Origin: Deltaproteobacteria bacterium
GTDB lineage: Bacteria; Myxococcota_A; Polyangia; Polyangiales; Ga0077539
Assembly (NCBI GenBank): GCA_016704445.1
Contig: JADJAE010000003.1
Location: forward strand, 153,292-217,291
Length of the DNA: 64,000 nucleotides
Direction: 5' to 3'
Shown here: positions 10,841 through 20,504 of the stretch, piece by piece
Position numbering within the stretch: position 1 is the first letter of the stretch
Layout: each line of letters opens with the position of its first letter
Translations under genes and position numbers: made by a program
Notes under the pieces: model-generated
Databases searched by the model: none
The model's input: the letters and a program-made list of their open reading frames with translations, nothing else
Told to the model about the DNA's origin: nothing

Positions 10841-13800
10841 ATGAGGCGATCGCCCGTGCCGAGGGACTACAAAGAGACGTGCCTGCTGCCCAAGACGGCC
10901 TTCCCGATGAAGGGAGACCTCTTCAAGCGTGAGCCCCAGTGGCTCGCCCGCTGGGAGTCCACGCGGCTCTACGAGCGCATCCTCGAGCGCCCGACGGAGC
11001 ACCGCTTCGTCTTCCACGACGGGCCGCCCTACGCCAACGGGCACATGCACTACGGGCACATCCTCAACAACGCGTTGAAGGACTTCGTCACCCGCTCTCG
11101 CAACCTGCTGGGCGAGCGCACCCGCTTCATCCCCGGCTGGGACTGCCACGGCCTCCCCATCGAGCTCAACGTCGACCGCGAGGTGAAGCGCAAGAAGGAG
11201 CAGGTCTCCCCCACGGAGATGCGCGTCCGCTGCCGCGACGAGGCCGCGAAGTGGGTCGACGTGCAGCGCACCGAGCGCAAGCGCCTCGGCGTGCTCGGCA
11301 CCTGGGAGAAGCCCTACCTCACCATGAACCCCGGCTTCGAGGCGCAGGTCATCCGCGCCCTCAAGGCCTTCGTCGCCAACGAGATCGTCTACCGCGGCAA
11401 GAAGCCCGTGCAGTGGTGCTGGCACTGCCGCACGGCCCTCGCCGAGGCCGAGGTGGAGTACGCCGAGGCCCACGTCTCGCCGAGCATCTACGTGAAGTTC
11501 GCGCTCGACGCGGCGGGCGTCGAAGCCCTGCGCGCGAAGCTCCCCGAGGGCGTCACCCGCGTCTCCGCCGTCATCTGGACCACCACCCCGTGGACCATCC
11601 CGGCCAACCTCGCCATCGCCGTCCACCCGGCGCTCGACTACGTCGTGCTCAAGGGCGCCGACGGCGAAGGCCTGCTGGTCGCCGCCTCGCTCGCCGAGTC
11701 CGTCGCGAAGTCCGCGGGCCTCACCGAAGTGGTCGTCGGCCCGGTCTTCAAGGGCGAAGCTCTGGTGGGTCTCCAGGGCCGGCACCCCTTCGAGGCGCGC
11801 TGGTCGACCCTCTTCGGGGCCGACCACGTGGAGAGCGGCGCGGGCACCGGCCTCGTGCACACCGCCCCCGGCCACGGACGCGACGACTACAAGCTCGGCA
11901 CCGCCCACGGCCTGGAGGCCTACGCCCCCGTCGGCGACGACGGCCGGTACACGGGCGAGCTCGGCGACGGGGCCAAGGCCATGGGGCTCGAGGGGCAGTT
12001 CGTCTTCGACGCCAACCCCGTGGTCGAGCAGCACCTGCGCTCCGTGGGCGCGCTGCTCCATGAGCCCGGGCAGAAGATCACCCACAAGTACCCGATCTGC
12101 TGGCGCTGCAAGAGCCCGCTCATCACCCGCGCGACCACCCAGTGGTTCATCGCGATGGACGAGCCCATGAAGGCCGCGGGCTCCGATGGCCGCACGCTTC
12201 GTCAGCGAGCGCTCTCGGAGATCGACCGCCTCGCCGCCGACGGCGCCCGCGCCGAGGGAGAGGGCGTCGCGCGGGGCTGGGTCCCGTCCTGGGGCAGGGA
12301 GCGCATCCGAGGGATGATCGAGGCCCGCCCCGACTGGTGCATCTCGCGGCAGCGCATCTGGGGCGTGCCCATCCCCGCGGTGCAGCACAAGGCCACCGGC
12401 GAGGTGGTGCTGACCACCGAGCTCCTCGACCACGTCGCGAAGGTCTTTGCCGAGCGAGGCGCGGACGCCTGGTACAGCGACGACCCGTCGGTGCTGCCCG
12501 CGGAGATTCGCTGCGCCGACGGCTCGCTGCGGCCTCGCGAGGAGTTCACCCGCGACCCGAGCATCATCGACGTGTGGTTCGAGTCGGGCAGCTCGTTCTA
12601 CGCGGTGTGCGAGCCCGAGCCCGACCTCGGCGCCAAGGTCGACCTCTACCTCGAAGGCAGCGACCAGCACCGAGGGTGGTTCCACTCGTCGCTGCTGGTG
12701 GGCTGCGCCGTGCTGGGCGAGGCGCCCTACCGCGCGGTGCTCACCCACGGCTTCGTCTGCGACGACCAGGGCAGGCCCTACTCCAAGAGCGACATCCGCC
12801 GCCGCCAGGAGGCGCGCCGCGACGAGATCACCGCGCGCATCACCAGGGGCGAGGCCCTCGACGCCGTGCTGGCCGCGATGAAGAGCACCTGGGCGACGCC
12901 CGAGAAGGTCGCCGACGCGAAGAAGCGCCTCGGGAAGAAGACCTCCCTCGACGACGTTGCTCTCGCCATCGCCCAGGACGACATCGAGTTCATCCCCCGG
13001 AGAAGATCATCGCCGAGCAGGGCGCGGAGCTGTTTCGCGCGTGGGCCGTCTTCGTCGACTACGAGAACGACATGCCCTACTCGCGCGCGGTGCTCAATCA
13101 GGCGATCGACGCCTACCGGCGGGTGCGCAACACGCTCCGCTTCATGCTGGGCGCGCTGCGCGAGGAGCCCGCCCCGCTGGTCACCGAGGTCGCGCTCGAA
13201 CCGCTCGACCGCTGGGCCCTCGTGCGCCTCGGCGAGGTGCTCGCGAAGTGCGAGAAGGCCTACCGGCAGTACGCCTTCCGCGAGGTCTTCGCGACGGTGG
13301 TGGAGTTCTGCCAGGACCTCTCCGCCCTCTACCTCGACGCCTCCAAGGACCGCCTCTACAACGACGCCGCCGACTCCCCCCGGCGTCGCTCGGCGCTCGC
13401 CACGATGCAGCACCTGGTGCGCTCGCTCGCGGCGGTCATCGCCCCGATCCTCCCCTTCTCCGCCGAGGACGTCTGGGATCACCTCCCGGCCTTCGAGGCG
13501 AAGGGCGACAGCGTGCACCTGGAGTTCTGGCCGACCGTCCCCGCGATCGAGGACGGCGAGGCGCTGCTGATCGATGAAGCAGATCGGCCTCGTGCGCGAC
13601 GCGGTCTTCGCGCAGCTCGAGCCCGTGGTGCAGGCCTGGGGCGTGGAGAAGCAGGCCGCGAAGAAGGCCGGCCGTGAGCCCGGCGCGGGCGAGGCGACCT
13701 TCGCCGACGGCGCCCGCATCGACCACGCCCGCGACGCCGCCGTGACCATCGGGCCCTTCTCCGAGGCCGAGCGCGCGAGCATCACCCTGACCGACGCGCA

Positions 13801-13993
13801 GGTCGCCGAGCTGCTCGGGCTGGGCGAGTTGCACCTCGCGCCGACCGTCTCGGACGTGGGCGCGCGCCGCGCGGCGGGGCCTCCGTGTGACCGTTGCTGG
13901 CGTCGTCGTGGCGACGTAGGCACGGACGGGCTATGTCCACGCTGCCGTCACGCCGTCGATGTCTTTGACCGCGCCGCTGGCGCTTCCGCCTAG
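10841..13993 (+). CDS. ileS: Isoleucyl-tRNA synthetase (two frameshifts near 13000 and 13572)
   Basis: Class I aminoacyl-tRNA synthetase that charges tRNA-Ile in the cytoplasm. MRRSPVPRDYKETCLLPKTA is a typical IleS start, followed by the HIGH-type region GPPYANGHMHYGHILNNALK and PGWDCHGLPIELNVDREVKR. The editing-domain start (VIWTTTPWTIPANLAIAVHP) and CISRQRIWGVPIPA are clear. The second signature reads GRPYSKSD rather than KMSKS and is followed by about 60 unusual residues before PEKIIAEQGAELFRAW. The first break is repaired by one C (ATCCCCC to six C). The C-terminus holds a CxxC...CxxC zinc site (CDRCW, CPRC). Restored length is about 1,050 residues. lspA follows seven bases later, the common ileS-lspA order. 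Confidence 0.93.
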
Positions 13994-14000
13994 AGGATCC

Positions 14001-14687
14001 ATGAGCGAAGAGAACCCGACTCCCGAAGCCCCCGAGACCTCTGAGAAGGTCGCGACGTCCGCGAAGGCGAAGCCGGCGGTTCAGCCCGTGACCGCCCGCG
14101 ACTGGATCTTCCTCGCCGTGGTCGCCCTCGGCAGTGCAGGCCTCGACCTCTGGAGCAAGGCCTGGGCGCTCGGTCGGCTGTCCCGCTCGGTGCCCAATCC
14201 CCCGCCGCTGTGTTCTCCGCCGCCGGGGCTTCAGCACTACCTGCCGCAGCGCGTGGCCAACCGCGAGATCGTCCTCATCAAGGACTACCTCGACCTTCAG
14301 TACGCGGAGAACTGCGGCGGCGCCTGGGGCCTGCTGCACGGCGCGAGCGAGGCCATCCGCCGGCCCTTCTTCCTGCTGGTCACCTTCGGCGCCATCGCCT
14401 TCATCGTGCACCTCTACCGCACCATGGAGCCCGGCCAGCGCCTGATGAAGTGGGCCCTGCCGCTGGTGCTGGGCGGCGCCATCGGCAACCTCGTCGACCG
14501 GGTGCGCCTCGGCTACGTGGTGGACTTCATCCACATGCACGTGAAGCTGCGCTTCCACTGGCCGACCTACAACGTCGCCGACATCGCGATCTCCGTGGGC
14601 ATCGGGCTGATGGTGCTCGAGTACATCATCGGCCCGAAGAAGGCCCCGAGCACGGTCGCGCCGACCCCGGTGGCCACGACGCCGTGA
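14001..14687 (+). CDS. lspA: Lipoprotein signal peptidase (signal peptidase II)
   Basis: Inner-membrane aspartyl protease that removes the signal peptide of diacylglyceryl-modified prolipoproteins. The 228-residue product has four predicted membrane helices (DWIFLAVVALGSAGLDLWSK; PFFLLVTFGAIAFIVHLY; WALPLVLGGAIGNLVDRV; VADIAISVGIGLMVLEYI). Catalytic aspartates lie in the family motifs GNLVDR and NVADIA, and AENCGGAWGLL matches the conserved N-x-G segment. It is longer than usual (about 160-170) because of an extended Ala/Pro-rich cytoplasmic N-terminus and a loop between helix 1 and the first motif (PNPPPLCSPPPG). ATG at 14001 follows AGAGGA. The stop overlaps the lgt GTG (GTGA), so the two are coupled. 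Confidence 0.95.
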   Translation: MSEENPTPEAPETSEKVATSAKAKPAVQPVTARDWIFLAVVALGSAGLDLWSKAWALGRLSRSVPNPPPLCSPPPGLQHYLPQRVANREIVLIKDYLDLQYAENCGGAWGLLHGASEAIRRPFFLLVTFGAIAFIVHLYRTMEPGQRLMKWALPLVLGGAIGNLVDRVRLGYVVDFIHMHVKLRFHWPTYNVADIAISVGIGLMVLEYIIGPKKAPSTVAPTPVATTP

Positions 14688-15610
14688 GGCCCATCCTCGT
14701 CGCGCTGTTCGGGGTCGAGCTCCCCGCATACTTCGCGATGCTGGCGATGGGCTTCGCGCTGGCCACCTTCATCGGCGCCCGCTGGCTCGGGCGCCTGGGG
14801 CAGGACCGAGAGGTCGTCATCGACCTTGGCCTCGCGATGGTGGTCGCCGGGGTCATCGGCTCGCGCCTCCTGCACGTCATCGCCGACGGGTACTTCTGGG
14901 ACTACGTGCACCTCTGCACCGACCCCGCGAGGGTCTCGTGGCGCATCACCCGCGAGCACTGCCTCCATAGCTCGGTCAACGGCATCTGGGATCAGGCCCA
15001 CGGCGTCTGCCACCCGAAGGAGGCCAACTGCTTCGCGTGGGCGGCCTTCTGGGCGGGCGGGCTCACCTACTACGGCGGTCTCATCGGCGCGGTCGGCTAC
15101 GCGGTGTACTTCCTCCGCCGCGAGCGCTTCCCCTTCTGGAAGGCCGCCGACATGGCGGGCTTCGCGGTGGCCATCGGGCTCGCCTGGGGGCGCATGGGCT
15201 GCTTCCTCGCGGGCTGCTGCTTCGGCGTCACCTGCGAGCACCCCTGGAGCGCGTGGTTTCCCCGGTACTCCCCCGCGAGCGAGGCGCAGTACCGCGCGCA
15301 CCGGCTGGCCAGCGAGGCGCTGCCCGCGCTGCCGGTGCACCCGACGCAGCTCTACGAGGCCGCCGGGTCGCTGGCCATCGCGGCGGTGGGCTACTACCTC
15401 ATCGCCCCGAGAAAGCGCTTCGACGGGCAGGTCTTCGTCTTCTTCCTGGTGAGCTACTCGCTGCTGCGCTTCGCGGTGGAGATCCTGCGCAACGACGACC
15501 GCGGCGGGCTCCTCGGGCTCAGCACCTCGCAGCTCATCTCGCTGCTCATCACCCTCGCGCTCATCCCCGTGTACCGCTGGCTGCGCGCCCGCTCGCTCGC
15601 CGCGGCGTAG
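14684..15610 (+). CDS. lgt: Prolipoprotein diacylglyceryl transferase
   Basis: Inner-membrane enzyme that transfers diacylglycerol from phosphatidylglycerol to the lipobox Cys, the step before LspA. GTG at 14684 overlaps the lspA stop by four bases and gives 308 residues. Multiple membrane helices are evident; family signatures are GGLTYYGGLIGAV, the GRMGCFLAGCCFG loop (the R-x-G-x-F region of Lgt) and VHPTQLYEA. An unusual feature is an extended segment of about 45 residues between GSRLLHVIADGYFWDY and WAGGLTYYGG containing four Cys (CTDP, EHC, GVC, ANC) that should face the periplasm. The frame is intact. It converges on norD with only four bases between their stops. Confidence 0.95.
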   Translation: MRPILVALFGVELPAYFAMLAMGFALATFIGARWLGRLGQDREVVIDLGLAMVVAGVIGSRLLHVIADGYFWDYVHLCTDPARVSWRITREHCLHSSVNGIWDQAHGVCHPKEANCFAWAAFWAGGLTYYGGLIGAVGYAVYFLRRERFPFWKAADMAGFAVAIGLAWGRMGCFLAGCCFGVTCEHPWSAWFPRYSPASEAQYRAHRLASEALPALPVHPTQLYEAAGSLAIAAVGYYLIAPRKRFDGQVFVFFLVSYSLLRFAVEILRNDDRGGLLGLSTSQLISLLITLALIPVYRWLRARSLAAA

Positions 15611-15614
15611 TCGC

Positions 15615-17528
15615 TCAGCGCAGGAGCTGCCCGTACACCGAGGCCATCGCCTCGACGAGGCCCTCCGGGCGCGGCAGCACGGCGTAGCGCGAGGTGCCGA
15701 ACATCGCCGGCAGGTGCGAGCGCGACTGCGCATCGATCGCCAGCGTGAAGACCTGCACGCCCACGTCGTGGGCCTCGCGCACGGCCTTGTTCACGTCCGC
15801 CACGCCGTAGCGCCCCTCGTAGCGGTCGTAGTCCGTCGGCCGGCCGTCGCTCACCACCAGCAGCAGCCGACGTCTGGCGCGGGCGCGGGAGAGGATCCAC
15901 GACGCGTGGCGCAGCGCCGGGCCGATGCGCGTGTAGCCAGCGGGCGCCACCGAGGCGAGCCGACGCCAGGAGCCCGCCCACGGGTCGGTCATCCCCTTGA
16001 TCACCTCGAAGCGACAGTCGCGACGGGTGTTACTGTGAAACGACGCGACCCCCACCTCGTCATGAAGCCCCGCGAGCGCCTCGCCCAGCACGATCACCGA
16101 GTCGCGCGCCACGTCGATCACCCGCCGCCCGCCGACCCAGCCGTCGCTCGACAGGCTCGCGTCGAGCAGGATGATCGTGGCCGTATCGCGCCCGTGCTTC
16201 CTTCGCGACGTATGGAGCCGGTCGGGCGGGGAGTGCCCCGCGCAGAGGCAGGCGTAGCGCTCGACCATGGCGTCGGTGTCCACGTCCGGCCCGTCGGGCT
16301 GACGGTTGCGCCACGCGCGCCCGAGCTCGATGCGCTCGAACTCCGCCCGCAGCCCACGCACCTCCCGACGGTGGCGGTGCAGCACCCGGCGCACCAGCTC
16401 CGTCGCCCGGTCGCTGGGGAGGGTCTCCGCGGCCATGCTCGCCCGCACGGTGCACCAGGCGTCGCGCCAGGCCCGCTGGCGCTCGTCCCACTCGTGGTAG
16501 CGGTACGCGAGGCCGCCCGGCGCGGCGTCGTCGGCGAGGTCGCCCGCGGAGCCGTCGAGCATCACGTCCGCCCGGTAGAGCGAGCGCGAGGTCTCCGAGG
16601 TGCGGATCACCTCGCGCATGTCGAGCTCGTCGAGCGCCTCGCCCTGGGCGCCCATCTCGTCGCTGCCGTCGAGCGCCTTGCGGCCGCCCTTGTACTCCTC
16701 GGCGGTGTGAACCTTCTCGAAGGAGTGAACGAGCGGGTTCTCGTCCGTGCGGTCGCGGTTCATCTCGATGCGCCGCACGTGGTCGCGGTCCTTGCCTCGG
16801 CGCTCGGTGCCGCCGGGCATGGCGCTCTGGGGCATCGGGCGCTGCTTCGATCCGCTCGCCTCGCCCTCTTTCACGCGAGGTCCCAGCGGCGCCCACGAGG
16901 CCACCGGGGGCACGACGCTCCCTCGTCGCGTGGGCAGCGCGCGAAGCTCCGACCAACGCGCCTCCGCGTCCCGGGCGAGCACCTCGGGAGAGCGAAGCGT
17001 GCTCAGACCAGAGAGGGAGTCTCGCACCACCGCCTCGAGCGCGGCCTCCCTCGGGGCGAGCGTCGAGGGCTCCGGTCGGAGGGCGAGCTCCCAGCGGGCG
17101 ACCTCGTCGAAGAGCTCGTCGACCCCGGGCAGCATCGAGAGCGCCTCCTGCCGCACCGCGGGGGCGGCGAGGGCGGTCCATAGCAGGGCTTCGTCGCGGT
17201 CGAGAGAGCGCGGGGCGTAGAGCCCCAGGCGCAGCGTGGCCACCGCGCACACCACGCGGTGCAGGTAACCCCGCTCGCCGTCCTCTCGGCCCTCCCCGAG
17301 GCTGAGCATCCGTGGCAGGTGGAGGGTGCCCGGCGACTGTCCGCCGAGGCCCTCCGCGCCGCGGATCTGCACGGCGTCTCCCATGAGCGCCGAGGCCACG
17401 ATCGCCATGCGGGGGCTCACGTCGTCGAGCTGCCCCGCGCGGGCGAGGCTCTCCGCCGACGGGGGCCGCCGCACGATCGAGCGGGCTCCGCGGTAGAGCC
17501 AGCCGAAGAGCGCTTCGTCCCAACCCAT
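15615..17528 (-). CDS. norD: Nitric oxide reductase accessory protein with VWA domain
   Basis: NorD works with the AAA+ protein NorQ to mature or insert the metal site of NorB. The 637-residue product has a long helical N-terminal half, an acidic/charged middle (RRIEMNRDRTDENPLVHSFE, DELDMREVIRTSE) and a C-terminal von Willebrand A domain (about 440-630). Its MIDAS site is IILLDASLSSDGW with a second Thr in GYTRIGPALRHA, and the domain closes with LLLVVSDGRPTDYDRYEGRY. This arrangement matches NorD/CobT-like metallo-chaperone partners. It is the last gene of the minus-strand norCBQD operon, three bases after norQ, which supports the assignment over a generic VWA protein. Confidence 0.9.
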   Translation of the reverse strand: MGWDEALFGWLYRGARSIVRRPPSAESLARAGQLDDVSPRMAIVASALMGDAVQIRGAEGLGGQSPGTLHLPRMLSLGEGREDGERGYLHRVVCAVATLRLGLYAPRSLDRDEALLWTALAAPAVRQEALSMLPGVDELFDEVARWELALRPEPSTLAPREAALEAVVRDSLSGLSTLRSPEVLARDAEARWSELRALPTRRGSVVPPVASWAPLGPRVKEGEASGSKQRPMPQSAMPGGTERRGKDRDHVRRIEMNRDRTDENPLVHSFEKVHTAEEYKGGRKALDGSDEMGAQGEALDELDMREVIRTSETSRSLYRADVMLDGSAGDLADDAAPGGLAYRYHEWDERQRAWRDAWCTVRASMAAETLPSDRATELVRRVLHRHRREVRGLRAEFERIELGRAWRNRQPDGPDVDTDAMVERYACLCAGHSPPDRLHTSRRKHGRDTATIILLDASLSSDGWVGGRRVIDVARDSVIVLGEALAGLHDEVGVASFHSNTRRDCRFEVIKGMTDPWAGSWRRLASVAPAGYTRIGPALRHASWILSRARARRRLLLVVSDGRPTDYDRYEGRYGVADVNKAVREAHDVGVQVFTLAIDAQSRSHLPAMFGTSRYAVLPRPEGLVEAMASVYGQLLR

Positions 17529-17531
17529 CGG

Positions 17532-18318
17532 TCAGAACACCATGTCGGCGAGGTCTTGCAGGGCGCGGCCCGTGGTGGGGTCGTCGGTGAGGGGCTGCAC
17601 GATGGCCGCCGAGCAGGCGATCCTCGGCGCGAGGCCCGAGCGCATCAGCGTCGCGGCGCCCACGAGGAGGCGCGTGGAGACGGTCTCCGCGAGGCCCGGC
17701 TCGTCGAGCGCGCGCACCTTCGTCGCGAGGGTCACGAGCTTGCGTGCGATGGCCGCGTCGACGCCGGACTCCGCGCGCACGATCTCGGCCTCGATGTCCG
17801 CCGGGGGATAGTCGAACTGCATCGCCACGAAGCGCTGGCGGGTGGACGGCTTGAGCTCCTTGAGCCCGCGTCGGTAGCCCGGGTTGAAGCTCACCACCAG
17901 CATGAACTCCGGCGGGGCGCTGAGGGCCTCGTCGCGGCGGTCGACGAAGAGCTGGCGGCGGTGGTCGCTCAGCGGGTGCACCACCACGATGACGTCGCTC
18001 GCGCGCCTCGGCGATCTCGTCGAGGTAGAGCACGGCGCCCTCGCGCACCGCGCGGGTGACCGGCCCGTCCTGCCAGAGGGTCTCTGCGCCGCGGACGATC
18101 CAGCGGCCCAGGAGGTCGGCCGCGGAGGTCTCGTCGTTGCAGGCGACGGTCACCAGCGGTCGCCCGATCTCCGCGGCCATGTGCTCGACGAAGCGCGACT
18201 TGCCGCACCCCGTCGGGCCCTTGAGCATCACCGGGAGCCGGGCTTCGTAGGCCCGGCGGAACACCTCGACCTCGTGGCGTACCGCCCGATAGTAGGGGGC
18301 CGGGCCCGGGTCGCTCAC
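17532..18318 (-). CDS. norQ: MoxR-type AAA+ ATPase of nitric oxide reductase (one frameshift near 18000)
   Basis: MoxR-family AAA+ ATPase that partners NorD in activating the reductase. It begins MSDPGPAPYYRAVRHEVEVF, typical of NorQ, then Walker A GPTGCGKSR, VACNDETSAADLLGRW and Walker B VLYLDEIAEAR. The frame changes there, and the second frame carries IVVVHPLSDHRRQLFVDRR, FMLVVSFNPGYRRGLKELKP (sensor 1), STRQRFVAMQFDYPPADIEA and the lid helices down to LQDLADMVF. Restored length is about 262 residues, normal for NorQ. It overlaps the norB stop by four bases and sits three bases before norD, so the four genes form one transcription unit. Confidence 0.92.
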
Positions 18319-19706
18319 GCGATGCCCTCGGCGTGACCGGCGGTGATGGCCTCCTCCGGGGTCTCGTCGCTGGCGCCCGCGGGCAGCACCTCGCCGACCG
18401 GGCGGCCGTACTTGATGAAGTTCCAGATGAAGGCGCCGATGCCGAAGGTGAACAGCGACGCGGCGAGGATGAGCCCGACGAAGTGCACCTGGATCTCCCG
18501 CTGCACCACGATGAAGTCCATGCCGACGCGGCGCTCCAGGTAGACCTGGGTGATGCCGGCGACGGCGAAGGCGGCGGTCATCGCGACCATGCCGATGTTC
18601 GAGGTCCAGAAGGCGATCTGCGCCGACGGGGCATCATGGCGACGCCGGCCGGTGAGGTTGGGCAGCGCGTAGGTGATGATCGCGAGCACGATCATGGCGT
18701 AGGCGCCCCAGAAGGCCAGGTGGCCGTGCATCGCGGTGATGAGCGTGCCGTGGGTGTAGAGGTTCACCTGCGGGATCGTGTGCGCGAAGCCCAGGAAGCC
18801 GGCGCCCACGAAGGACATGATCGAGCAGCCGACGGTCCAGAGGAGCGCGTTGCGGTTGGGGTGGTTGCGGCCGCCCTTGCGGGCCATGGTCACGGCGTAG
18901 ATGGCCATGCCGAGGAAGGCGAGGGGCTCGAGCGCGCTGAAGAGGCCGCCGATCCACTTCCAATAGCGCGGCGTGCCGATGTAGTAGTAGTGGTGCCCGG
19001 TGCCGAGGATGCCCGAGAGGAACGTGAGCCCGACGATCACGTAGAGCCACTTCTCGATCACCTCCCGGTCGACGCCGGTGAGCTTGATGAGCAGGAACGA
19101 CAGGATCCCGCCCATGATGAGCTCCCAGACGCCTTCGACCCAGAGGTGGACCACCCACCAGCGCCAGTAGGAGTCGCTGGTCTGGTTGACCGTGGGGATC
19201 ATGCCCGGGAGGTAGAGCAGCGCGGCGGCGAAGAGCCCGAAGAAGAGCACCAGGCTCGTCGTGGTGAAGCGCCGACCGTTCTTCACGGTCATCCCGATGT
19301 TGAAGATGAACGCGAGGACGTCGATGACCACGAGGAAGTCGAGCGGCCTCGGGATCTCGAGGAACTTGCGCCCCTCCCACCAGTTGAAGTGGAAGCCGAT
19401 GATGGCCGTGACGCCGGTGACGACGAGCGCCCCGAGCTGCACCAGGGCCAGCTTGGGGGAGTAGAGCTCGCTCTCCGACTCCTCGGGGATGATGTAGTAG
19501 GCGGCTCCCATGAAGCCGCAGAGGAGCCACATCACCAGGAGGTTGGTGTGCGTGGCGCGCGCGGCGTGGAAGGGGATGATCGCGTGCAGGTTGTCATAGC
19601 CCGCGTGCGCGAAGCCCATGATGAAGCCGTAGATGAGCTGCAGCGACAGGAGGAGCATGCAGGTGGCGAAGAACCACCACGCGACTCGTTGGGACTCGTA
19701 CTTCAC
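18315..19706 (-). CDS. norB: Nitric oxide reductase catalytic subunit (cytochrome b type)
   Basis: Membrane subunit that reduces two NO to N2O at a haem b3/non-haem iron centre, receiving electrons from NorC. The 463-residue product has about 12 helices. Expected haem and iron ligands are present: His in ARATHTNLLVMWLLCGF; HH in GILGTGHHYYYIGTP; the Glu in FSALEPLAFLG, corresponding to the family's FeB-site region; and the HxH in TAMHGHLAFWGAY that binds the two haems. PRYWKWIGG is also typical of cNorB. Length matches cytochrome c-dependent NorB (about 450-475) and not the fused quinol-type qNor (about 750), which agrees with the separate NorC. Start overlaps the norC stop (ATGA). Confidence 0.96.
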   Translation of the reverse strand: MKYESQRVAWWFFATCMLLLSLQLIYGFIMGFAHAGYDNLHAIIPFHAARATHTNLLVMWLLCGFMGAAYYIIPEESESELYSPKLALVQLGALVVTGVTAIIGFHFNWWEGRKFLEIPRPLDFLVVIDVLAFIFNIGMTVKNGRRFTTTSLVLFFGLFAAALLYLPGMIPTVNQTSDSYWRWWVVHLWVEGVWELIMGGILSFLLIKLTGVDREVIEKWLYVIVGLTFLSGILGTGHHYYYIGTPRYWKWIGGLFSALEPLAFLGMAIYAVTMARKGGRNHPNRNALLWTVGCSIMSFVGAGFLGFAHTIPQVNLYTHGTLITAMHGHLAFWGAYAMIVLAIITYALPNLTGRRRHDAPSAQIAFWTSNIGMVAMTAAFAVAGITQVYLERRVGMDFIVVQREIQVHFVGLILAASLFTFGIGAFIWNFIKYGRPVGEVLPAGASDETPEEAITAGHAEGIA

Positions 19707-20404
19707 GGTCGCACCTCGGTACGGAGCTGGGAGAGGAACGCGACGAGCTCGCGGATCTGCGGCTCGGTCAGGGGGAGGCGAGGCATCAGGGTCCCCGGCT
19801 TGACGGCTTGCGGGTCGTGCAGCCAGCGGGTGAGGTAGTCGGCGTTCAGCCGGTCGCCGACGTGGTCGAGCGCGGGGCCCACGGCGCCGCCGCGTCCGCC
19901 CAGCGCGTGGCAGGCCACGCAGAGCTGGTTGAACACCTGCGGACGGTCATCCGAGGGCGCGATCGCCCCGGAGGGCAACGCGACCTGGTTGAGCGTCGGC
20001 TCCGGGGGGAAGCCGTTGAGGTCCATCCCGTCGATCCACTGGAGGAAGGCCACCAGGTCGTCGATCTGGCCGGGGTTGAAGTGGTAGTTCTGCATCTGCC
20101 GCTGGCCCGGGTACATCGCCGCCGGGTCGCGCAGCATGGCGCGGATGAACTCCGGGCCGCGCCGTCGGTACACCCGCGTCAGCTCCGGGGCGTAGTAGGC
20201 GCCCTCGCCGAGAAGGGTGTGACAGCCCATGCAGTTGTTGTGGTCCCAGAGGTCCTTGCCTCGGGCGACGGCGGGGGTGATGCGTTCGGCGTGGGTCTGC
20301 GCGGGGATGCGTCGAAACGAGTCGATCGTCAGCCCCACCATGGCCAGTGAGCACACTGCTGTACCCACGAGAAAAAACGCTCGTGCAGCCTTCTTCGAGA
20401 GCAT
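19703..20404 (-). CDS. norC: Nitric oxide reductase cytochrome c subunit with an extra cytochrome c domain
   Basis: Membrane-anchored electron-donor subunit of NorCB. An N-terminal anchor (FFLVGTAVCSLAMVGLTID, about residues 11-29) is followed by a first haem site CMGCH in the NorC context HNNCMGCHTLLGEGAYYAPE, with ITPAVARGKDLWDHNN before it and a likely axial Met in QRQMQNYHF. Usual NorC ends soon after; here a second domain (about 155-233) adds a second haem motif CVACH (FNQLCVACHALGGRGGAVGP) and a second candidate axial Met in PGTLMPRLPLTEPQIRELVA. The 233-residue length compares with about 150 for ordinary NorC. It is first in norCBQD, and the frame is unbroken, so the fusion is not an artefact of an indel. 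Confidence 0.93.
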   Translation of the reverse strand: MLSKKAARAFFLVGTAVCSLAMVGLTIDSFRRIPAQTHAERITPAVARGKDLWDHNNCMGCHTLLGEGAYYAPELTRVYRRRGPEFIRAMLRDPAAMYPGQRQMQNYHFNPGQIDDLVAFLQWIDGMDLNGFPPEPTLNQVALPSGAIAPSDDRPQVFNQLCVACHALGGRGGAVGPALDHVGDRLNADYLTRWLHDPQAVKPGTLMPRLPLTEPQIRELVAFLSQLRTEVRP

Positions 20405-20504
20405 CGCGTCGGTCCTGTCGCGAGGGGCCCGGTGATGCCGCGCATGCTGTACGCGCGTCGAACCCTCGTTCGTGGCTCCATGGGCTGCTTCCCCCTATCG
20501 GGGA

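Noticed and set aside
18333..19838. 501-residue + strand open frame opposite norB
   Set aside because: Asp/His/Glu-rich shadow without domain features; norB is clear on the minus strand.
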